This document shows, in pieces, positions 52,351 through 64,000 of a DNA stretch of 64,000 nucleotides. Every line of letters starts with the position of its first letter. Within the stretch, counting starts at the first letter, position 1. The translations under genes and the position numbers were made by a program. The notes beneath the pieces are model-generated. The model was given only the letters and a program-made list of their open reading frames with translations, was not told the DNA's origin and did not search any database. Origin of the DNA: Antedon mediterranea. Taxonomy: Eukaryota; Echinodermata; Crinoidea; Comatulida; Antedonidae. The stretch spans positions 13,825,201 through 13,889,200 of the forward strand of contig NC_092670.1 of the NCBI RefSeq assembly GCF_964355755.1, read 5' to 3'.

Positions 52351-53499
52351 CCATGTGACCCACATTCGTCCAATCAAATGACAGGAATTTATTTAGGTGT
52401 TATATAATAGCAGTTATGAACGGCTTCATTTTCGATTGCGTAGATCGTTACTTTAGTTGAATTAAAATATACACAATATTTGTGTTGATAATTTTGTTAT
52501 TAAATATTCATTAGTTACCGATAATTGTTACCGTTATTATGCATCGATATTTCTCTTCAGAGAATTATAATTACAATGTCAATCTTTCCTATTTTACAAG
52601 TGTGTAGGCATGCTATTTAACAGTTTCAAAATAACAATGCATTATTAATTTTTAAATTCATTAAAACGAAATTGCATACATTTTTCAATAAATTGACTTA
52701 ATTTACAGCAGTCGTGTTATTTTTAATAAATCAGTGTCTCCCAAGAGAGTCAAAATTACCTCAGTTTGAATAGCAGTACGTGTCTCTGTAGGACCGGCGA
52801 CCGGACCATGTATATATAAGTCCGTACTCTGGTTATTGTACCTTTTAAGTATGATTCTGAAATCTCAAATTGAATACAAAACATAATAGTAAATTCCCAA
52901 ATAAGCAGCGCACTATCAGCAAATACGAGATCGCCTAACTAAAATAACAATATTGATGAGAAACCCGCAAAACGGTTAATGAATAATGAATTAATTGAAA
53001 GACGATGAAGGTGACAACGTAATGAATATTAAATAAGAATTCACGCTCATTAATGTCTTGTTTGTCTCGCTGCTGTTTTAAACAAAACTTGGAAACAATC
53101 AATTTCGTTACCATAAGAACATTTATTTCAAAATATAAAAAGGTGGAAATTTGACCATTTTTCTATATGTTTCTTAAGTCTATAAGATGATTATAACTCA
53201 ATTAAGTCGCATATATTGCAATATTATCGCATAATTATAGTATTTTTTATATTGGTCATTTTTGGAAAAAATCCCAGGTATTTTTTACGAAAAATTATCA
53301 AATTTCAACCTTTTATTTTTTGACATAAATGGTTACTATACGTCTATAAGATGATTATTACGCAATATATGCGCATATATAGCTATATAATTGTATAACA
53401 ATAGTATTTAAAAAAGTACGTATTTTGGACTTTTTTTGGAAATTTTCTAAAAATGGCCGATTTTCGACCCTTTTATTTTTTGATATAAATGGTTACTAT

Positions 53500-53850
53500 T
53501 GCATAATAAACGTGCGCAGAGACGAATAATGGGTTCTGCGCATGTCAATTATGCTATAGTAACCAGTTTTGACATAAATGGTTACTATAGCATAATAAAC
53601 ATGCGCAGAGTCGACTTATGGGTTTTTCGCATGTTAATTGTGCTATAGTAACCAGTTTTATCGAAAAATAAAAAGGTCGATAATTGGCCATTTAAAAAAA
53701 AATCCCTGTACTATAGTACAGGGAAATTTTCGAAAAATGGCCGATTTTCGACCCTTTTATTTTTTGACATAAATGGTTACTATTGCATAATAAACATGCG
53801 CAGAGACGAATAATGGGTTCTGCGCATGTCAATTGTGCCATAGTAACCAG
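53500..53850. repeat. Palindromic CATGCGCAGA / TCTGCGCATG repeat units
   Basis: Three units read AAATGGTTACTATAGCATAAT, then AACATGCGCAGAG, about 15 bases, GGTTCTGCGCATGTCAATT and GTGCTATAGTAACCAGTTT. Each unit is itself an inverted repeat (GGTTACTATAGCA / TGCTATAGTAACC and CATGCGCAGA / TCTGCGCATG). More arms occur to 55000. Confidence 0.8.
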
Positions 53851-54800
53851 TTTTGATATAAATGGTTAGGGATTTTTTTCGAAACATTGCCAAATTTCTA
53901 CCTTTTTATTTGTTGACACAATTTAAATGGTTACTAACGTCTATAAGGTGATTATAACACAATATATGCGCATATATGGCAATATTATCGCATAATTTTT
54001 GCCATTTTTAAAAAAAATACCTGTACTACAGGAATTTTGTCGAAAAATGGCCAAATGTTTATATTTTGTCATAATTTCTTGACATAAATGATCTATAGTA
54101 CAGGGATTTTTTTTTCTAAAAAGGGCCAAATTATCGACAGTTTAAAATATGTATGGAGGTAACATGCGCAGACCACATCATGTGATTCTGCGCATAATAG
54201 TTATATAATTTCAAAAATGAATTTCTTTCTTCGCAAATTTCCTGTACTTGGTAGAGGGATTTTTTGAAAAAATTGTTTAAAATGTGTATTGAGGTTTGTG
54301 ATCCTGCGCATGTCGTATGTGCTATAGTAACCAGTTTTGATATAAATGGTTAGGGATTTTTTTCGAAACATTGCCAAATTTCTACCTTTTTATTTGTTGA
54401 CACAATTTAAATGGTTACTAACGTCTATAAGGTGATTATAACACAATATATGCGCATATATGGCAATATTATCGCATAATTTTTGCCATTTAAAAAAAAA
54501 ATACCTGTACTACAGGAATTTTGTCGAAAAATGGCCAAATGTTTATATTTTGTCATAATTTCTTGACATAAATGATCTATAGTACAGGGATTTCTTTTTC
54601 TAAAAAGGGCCAATTATCGACAGTTTAAAATATGTATGGAGGTAACATGCGCAGACCACATCATGTGATTCTGCGCATAATAGTTATATAATTTCAAAAA
54701 TGAATTTCTTTCTTCGCAAATTTCCTGTACTTAGTAGAGGGATTTTTTGAAAAAATTTTTAAAATGTGTATTGAGGTTTGTGATCCTGCGCATGTCGTTA
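53835..54800. repeat. 484-bp tandem duplication
   Basis: The segment beginning TTTTGATATAAATGGTTAGG at 53851 is repeated at 54335 with very few differences through to GTGATCCTGCGCATGTCG. Both copies contain a 62-codon open frame on the minus strand (53941-54129 and 54425-54613), probably a by-product of the duplication. Confidence 0.85.
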
Positions 54801-55535
54801 TTTAAAAAAAGTAAATGGGTCGAATTTTATTATCATAATTGACATACGCAGAATCACAAACATGTGTTATGCGCAAGTTACCTCAATACATAATGAGTTT
54901 TTAAAAATATGTGCGATAACCACATAATAATAACAATCACATAATGTGTTCTGCGCATGTCAACTATGATAATAGTAACCACTTATGTGAAGGGTAGAAA
55001 TGTTGTACCATAAGTATATATTTAGATATATTTATAAATACATTGAAACTTGAGAGAAAATACATACAAAAAAAGGAAAGGTAAATTAAGCGTATCTATC
55101 AATTTGAAAGTATAGGCAATTACATGTATTATTCATGTATATCAATGGTGTTGAAGATCAATATCAAATGAAGCATGTCACTCAAGATTAAATTTAAATG
55201 CGACAGCGTTTTAACCAATTATTTTTTTGAGAGAATTTGCGATTCAATTCTCGTTAGACATTATCATCTGGCTTTTATAAGAAGCACATCAAGTCAGAAG
55301 AAACCACGGTCAAACGGATACAATAATATCATCTCATAGTCGATAACCAATATAGTAGGTTTACATTACCGAGGCTTCAGGGAAAAACCCAACTAGAGTG
55401 TACACAAATTGAGTGGTACGTACTTATACGCATAATTATACTTATTCTTCTTATTCTTTATTGCCAATCAACAACAAACAAACAACAACTACAAAGTAAG
55501 TGGCAGGAAACACAAAAGGGAACTAAATCCATACT

Positions 55536-55677
55536 AAAGCTTGTTCCACACTTGGAGGCAACGCAACGACGAGGGCGCAATGCAAGTGAGTTGACCACTC
55601 ACAAGCGACAGTTTAAGTGATCCATTGTGCCGTGATTGGTCAAAATACTCGCGTTGACGCACAACACGCGAACCACA
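55536..55677. mobile_element. MITE-like palindrome, family 1, degraded
   Basis: AAAGCTTGTTCCACACTTGG...GTGATTGGTCAAAATACTCG then a decayed right end. Confidence 0.65.
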
Positions 55678-56491
55678 TCTCTTCTTGCCTACTAATAAGC
55701 TGAAGTTTACGAATTTACGAAATTACGAGATAAAATTACGAGATAAAGTTTGGAGCTTACACGCACTTGGTGCCTGTACGAAGATACATATTTTTTTGAT
55801 ATAAGGAAAGACCTCATACATCTCTCGGCAGATAATGAGCGTTGATGATCAAACAAGGGACTTAAACCAGTTTTTAAAAAAACCTGTGAAGATAGTTGGA
55901 ATTTGAGCAGATGTGTCGCGCTGCATGGTAAATAAAAGTACCTCATACCTATCTTGGCATATAACACTCAGAGAGCTGAGTTCACGGATAACGGTTTTCA
56001 AGACAAACTCTGTAAACACTGTTGGATTTTATACGGACAAATTCGTGAAATGCATTTGACTATTCCGAACCTACAAAATAGTGTATGCAATTGAATTACA
56101 AGGTAGGTCATGGATAATTATAATAATAATGTTTTATAATAATAAAGTTTTATAATAATATAATATATACAGTAGCCCATAACATCGTACCGACATTAGG
56201 CCTATCTATATTGAGTAGGTTAATTGTCACTGGATATCAAATTTAAACTTAAAGGACGGGATTTTATAATCTTTTGTCCCGCAGGGAAAAAATATACTAA
56301 TAAATAATGTGTAAATTTATAAAGCGCACATTTCCATAATAAAATAAAAATCATCAATACAATCCAATGTTTTCAAGTAGTCTTTTAAACTGACTTGTTC
56401 TCCAAGTTACGTATACTGTATTATTAATGTATATAATAATATAAATTATTATTCATTTCAGTACGTTAATGTTATAAGAGAGAAAAACACG

Positions 56492-56516
56492 ATGGAGCAC
56501 ACCTTATTTTTACTTG
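56492..56516 (+). CDS. Gene C exon 1: start of signal peptide
   Basis: Eight codons plus one base (MEHTLFLL-), donor GTAAGT, phase 1. Very short, supported by the continuing signal peptide in exon 2. Confidence 0.65.
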
Positions 56517-58319
56517 GTAAGTAGGCCCGAGATTGTCATAACTAAATATTCCTGTCCAACTCATAAACATTTATTATTTTCATTTTTTGATGACTGTAAT
56601 TAATGTATAGTCTCCGTGAATGTTACGGAGAATTAGTAGTTCGCGATTTTACTATTGGTAACATTAATAAGAAAGGACTTAGTTTCCAAACAAAACATCG
56701 TTTTTAAATAAAAATCCCAAACATTAGGCCGCTGGACTTTACAGCAAACATGGTCCACTTCTGCCAAAATCAGTTTGTGTCTCTATGTCTGAAATAACTA
56801 AATATCACGGAAAAGTATTCGGGAAGGTGTCAGAACAAACTTATGAAAGTGAAGAGTTGTTGTTTAAATGAATGAACGGGCGTGTCGAGGTTTACGTAAT
56901 AAGTAATGATTTAGCTCTAGGACCTTTTGTTTAACATATTGTCGACGACCGCTTGAGAACGCTGTACCGCGAGTTCCGACTTTTAACAGGAAGTAGCTGC
57001 TAAGCAAAATTACGTAATCGACACTTCTCGGAATATTGACACGGGCCTTATTTCCGCAGACAATATGCGTACAAAAGGTAGATGTTTTCTAGATGGTACT
57101 GTACCGTGACAAGTATGGGTCACTGTAGAATATCTGCTAATATACATATCGACACCTTACACTCCTTAAGCAATTAAGTTTATAATTACACTCAATAAAT
57201 CATCACAATGCTATAAAACCAGTCAATTATTACTCGTGTATTTTATTTTATGATCTCTATCAATACGTGTGATTGATCTTTTAACTTAGTAGCTGTCTGG
57301 CTACTGCCTAGTACGTCAGCATTTAAGTGCCTGCAATGCAATGATATTATGATGCAAGATTCTGACTGTAAGCTTATCCCATCAAACGTCAGCATAGAGG
57401 TGGAGTGTTCAACGTTTTGCTTTGTACGTATATTTGTATCATTTTAGTGTTCTTTTGAAATCGATTAACACATTATTAACCTACGTGCATACTTGTTCCG
57501 TTTGTATGGAATGGTACGGCCCTATTCGTTACGATAGCCCTATTCAGGATAATTATTTAACTACTACGAATTAGCTTAATTGGTCAGATTTTAGCCCTTT
57601 GAACCCCAAACCTCCGCACCATTACCCACTAGCCATCAATCTGTAGCCATATCTCTAGATGGGACCACCGTACAACTAAAATACAGTACACTACGTCAGA
57701 GTAGGGTAAACATCTGACCAATTACTGCAATATGAAAAAACAACGCCGCCTTATTCCGTTCCTTGAGATGGAGTGAATAAATAATTAGGAAAACCAACCA
57801 ATATTTTGGAAAAATAAAGGGTCTTCAAAACAAATGCCGAGAATCGTCTTCGTACTGGCCCTTAAGAATTTATGCTTATGGTCACGTGACAATACTCAAT
57901 CAAAATTCTATGAATAATGGCATGAACACAACCTGAATATTTTTGCAAGAAAAAACCTTTCTGACGTCAATTGGACTTGATGTGACAAATTTGCTTTACG
58001 TAAGAGACACGTACCGAATTGATTTTCCTTCTTTTTTTGTGAATTTGATTAGACAAAAATGCATATAGCAGCTGGAATTGACATAGATGTGGAGCGAGGG
58101 TGCACCGAAGATGAGGAGTGCGATGAAGAGGATTTATGTGGAGGTATTACACAAACAGGACTTTGTTCAAATTGCTGTCGAGAGAACAATTGCAATAACG
58201 GGTATCCCAAGGGTGTTGTTAATTCTTCAAATAATATTCTTTGTAAATATTATGGATACATTTTTCTTATATTTGCACATGCTCAAATGATCATGTTTAA
58301 CATATTCATAGATTCATGA
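56492..58319 (+). CDS. Gene C: Ly6/uPAR-like (three-finger) surface protein, 3 exons, about 141 aa
   Basis: Exon 1 56492-56516, exon 2 57290-57423, exon 3 58053-58319. Signal peptide MEHTLFLLVAVWLLPSTSA, then FKCLQCND (opening C-x2-C of LU domains), ECSTFCF, RGCTEDEEC, LCSNCCRENNCNNG (closing CC-x4-CN signature), and a tail with NSSNN followed by the hydrophobic YIFLIFAHAQMIMFNIFI. The tail fits a GPI-attachment signal. Introns are phase 1 then phase 0, as in many Ly6 genes. Role: probably a GPI-linked surface protein of unknown ligand. The exon 2 donor and exon 3 acceptor (TGATTAG) were chosen because they keep frame and cysteine spacing. The end of exon 3 could be alternatively spliced. Confidence 0.7.
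57290..57423 (+). CDS. Gene C exon 2: end of signal peptide and first LU finger
   Basis: VAVWLLPSTSAFKCLQCND...SDCKLIPSNVS...ECSTFCF; one N-glycosylation site (NVS). Donor GTACGT, phase 0. Confidence 0.72.
58053..58319 (+). CDS. Gene C exon 3: rest of LU domain and C-terminal signal
   Basis: RGCTEDEECDEEDLC, GLCSNCCRENNCNNG, NSSNNILC, hydrophobic end, TGA. The acidic finger (EDEECDEED) is unusual. Confidence 0.72.
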   Translation, partial: TKMHIAAGIDIDVERGCTEDEECDEEDLCGGITQTGLCSNCCRENNCNNGYPKGVVNSSNNILCKYYGYIFLIFAHAQMIMFNIFIDS

Positions 58320-58404
58320 AACTTGGGTGTTAGACCTATACCTACTAATATTAAGTGTCGAAATTATTAGCACCAGATTCTAGTAAGTTCTATATCATAG
58401 AGAC

Positions 58405-58410
58405 AATAAA
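58405..58410 (+). terminator. Candidate polyadenylation signal for gene C
   Basis: AATAAA 86 bases after the gene C stop. Confidence 0.5.
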
Positions 58411-58465
58411 CATGAAGTTTGCCTGTTTCTCAATTACGTTATGCTAACGCTTCGGTAAGTCAGTT

Positions 58466-58545
58466 GTTTGGCTAAATGGTTAGCATTTCAGCTTCCTTTT
58501 CTTAAAGACAAGGGTTGGAATCAGGAGAGATATTATTTATATGAT
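58466..58545 (+). mobile_element. tRNA-derived SINE head, degraded
   Basis: TTTGGCTAAATGGTTAGCAT resembles a pol III A-box (TGGCnnAGTGG) and GGGTTGGAATCAGG resembles a B-box (GGTTCGAATCC), at tRNA-like spacing. The anticodon region does not fold convincingly, so it is not a functional tRNA. Confidence 0.45.
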
Positions 58546-58611
58546 TAGGTTCAGACAATGTTCCTTTTATCGTCGCTTGACATGAAACATCCCCGCAGTG
58601 TATTGTATCTA

Positions 58612-58812
58612 AAGCTTGGTTCCACTATTGACGCAACGTAACGCAATCTACGCAACGTAAACAAATGCCATTTTAATAATTATATTTGCTTCAAACTGCG
58701 TGAAATCAAACCTGCGATGTTTGCAGAACTATTGCGTCGTCGGTTCCCACTTGTTATTACAACACTTTGCGTCGATACGTCGCTGCGTTGCGTTCTAGTG
58801 GGAACCACGCTT
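58612..58812. mobile_element. MITE-like palindrome, family 1, subfamily b
   Basis: AAAGCTTGGTTCCACTATTG...CTAGTGGGAACCACGCTTT with the same core as 4509-4709 (GCGTGAAATCAAACCTG). Confidence 0.78.
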
Positions 58813-59180
58813 TATAGTACATTGGATTAGAGATTTTTACAGTGTATTGAGAACAATATTAAATTTGCATAATATTAAATTCTTCTTACGTTTGTGATAT
58901 TTTTTCAGATAAATTATAGAATAGTATCGGTTAGTAAGTCCATTACTTAATCAACAATTTAAACACGCACACAACTTTTTTTTACCAGATAATTATGATT
59001 TTAATGTGAAAATAGTAATGAGTTAAAGATCGACTGTGAAATGAAACATTTTCTCTATTTAACAAATACATTATATTATTTGTTTATAACACAGCCTAAA
59101 ATAAACTGTTATTTTAATCAACAGAGCTCGGCAACTGTTGAATAGAACCACCCAAGATGTTATCGTTAGTTGTAACAAAC

Positions 59181-59260
59181 TAACCGACGCCATACGATAC
59201 TAACCGACGCCATACGATACTAACCGACGCCATACGATACTAACCGACGCCATACGATAC
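59181..59260. repeat. Perfect 20-bp tandem repeat, 4 units
   Basis: TAACCGACGCCATACGATAC four times without a mismatch, followed by a partial TAACCAACAT. A perfect array suggests recent expansion. Confidence 0.9.
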
Positions 59261-59423
59261 TAACCAACATCAACCAATCAAAAATGCAAGATATACATTA
59301 ATTATGTAAATCCCCTCGTATCATCAACAACGCACTGCAATTTCATAATTATATACATTTAAAGAACAACAACAGTACTACTAGAATATGAATGTATAAT
59401 ATGTACACAGTATTCTCTTATCT

Positions 59424-59590
59424 TACGCTCTATCTACACTATCAAACTTTATGTGACAAAAAATGTGATGTGCCCATATATATTGACATGATGTCAATGT
59501 CATATCACTACCATATTTGGGCATAGCACTACTATATTTACGCACATCACACTTTGTTGTCAAACTTGCTTGAGTAGACAGAGCTTTATG
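59424..59590. mobile_element. MITE-like palindrome, family 2
   Basis: TACGCTCTATCTACACTATC and AACTTGCTTGAGTAGACAGAGC termini, with internal GATGTGCCCATA / TATTTGGGCATAGC pairing. It lies about 100 bases beyond the gene D stop, so it may be in its 3' UTR. Confidence 0.75.
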
Positions 59591-59693
59591 AATAATCACA
59601 TAATGTGCTTACCTGCTAGGCCAAATGAGTATATTACATAACTTCAAAGCCTACAAAATCAATGAATCATCAAGTCCATCTTAATTCCTAACC

Positions 59694-63937
<4,244 letters not shown>

Positions 63938-64000
63938 CTGTAATCAAGATATTATTGTTTTGATATTGTATTTTATTGATAAACCTATATTATTTCTTTA

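Larger units (their letters stand above)
51502..56491. other. Intergenic region between genes B and C, repeat-rich
   Basis: Holds the inverted copy of the 293-321 repeat, the CATGCGCAG-type repeat block and its 484-bp duplication (53140-55000), a degraded MITE copy and AT-rich sequence. No exon was recognised. Confidence 0.6.
58320..59693. other. Intergenic region between genes C and D (convergent)
   Basis: Genes C (+) and D (-) converge here. The stretch holds a gene C polyadenylation signal, a tRNA-like SINE head, a family 1b MITE, a 20-bp tandem repeat and a family 2 MITE, listed separately. No exon seen. Confidence 0.65.

Noticed and set aside
53941-54613. Two near-identical 62-residue minus-strand frames
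   Set aside because: They are a by-product of the 484-bp DNA duplication; no splice sites, no family match, no codon bias.
58466-58545. Functional tRNA gene
   Set aside because: A- and B-box-like strings exist, but the acceptor and anticodon stems do not pair convincingly. A degraded SINE head is the better reading.

Overview
The window is invertebrate genomic DNA. It is AT-rich, with short coding exons, GT-AG introns, dense interspersed repeats and very many copies of the word TAGGCCTA. The protein families (multi-EGF, SRCR, C-type lectin, Ly6/uPAR) and the intron structure point to a marine deuterostome. An echinoderm is my best guess, but the sequence does not prove it. There is no prokaryotic gene organisation: most long open frames are shadows or repeat sequence, and the real genes are chains of 100-325 bp exons.

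Layout. 1-5398: intergenic, full of fold-back elements and short duplications. 5399-38495 (+): gene A, 46 recognisable exons encoding about 1,934 residues: signal peptide, 45 EGF-like modules, a polybasic linker, and a transmembrane segment with a short tail. 38496-41605: intergenic. 41606-51501 (+): gene B, 14 exons, about 657 residues: signal peptide, polybasic pro-segment, 8 EGF modules, one divergent SRCR, one C-type lectin domain, C-terminal hydrophobic anchor. 51502-56491: repeat-rich intergenic DNA including a 484-bp tandem duplication. 56492-58319 (+): gene C, a three-exon Ly6/uPAR-like protein of about 141 residues. 59694-63937 (-): gene D, the 3' part of a tandem SRCR protein (7 SRCR modules seen; it continues past the right edge).

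The most interesting signal is in gene A. EGF modules 6-42 (37 in a row) each carry eight cysteines instead of six. One extra Cys sits in the C3-C4 loop. The other replaces the normally conserved Gly in the C5-C6 loop, giving C-x-C-x2-C-[FY]-x-G-x2-C. The two extra Cys occur together in all 37 modules, which suggests an added fourth disulfide. Modules near the N-terminus carry only one of the two, as if intermediate. Nearly every exon is a symmetrical phase 1-1 cassette of 117-129 bp, so any exon could be skipped without losing frame.

Genes A, B, C and D are all predicted secreted or cell-surface proteins built from recognition or adhesion modules. A and B share the same plan: phase-1 signal exon, EGF cassettes, a tiny polybasic exon, and a last exon coding the membrane anchor with almost no cytoplasm. 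I read the window as a cluster of surface or immune-type receptors, which is inference. Other notable items are a Penelope-like retroelement that inserted with a self-inverted copy and a 14-bp target duplication (20352-22231), two families of palindromic MITE-like elements, a nested giant palindrome in one intron of gene A, and three GC-AG introns in three different genes.
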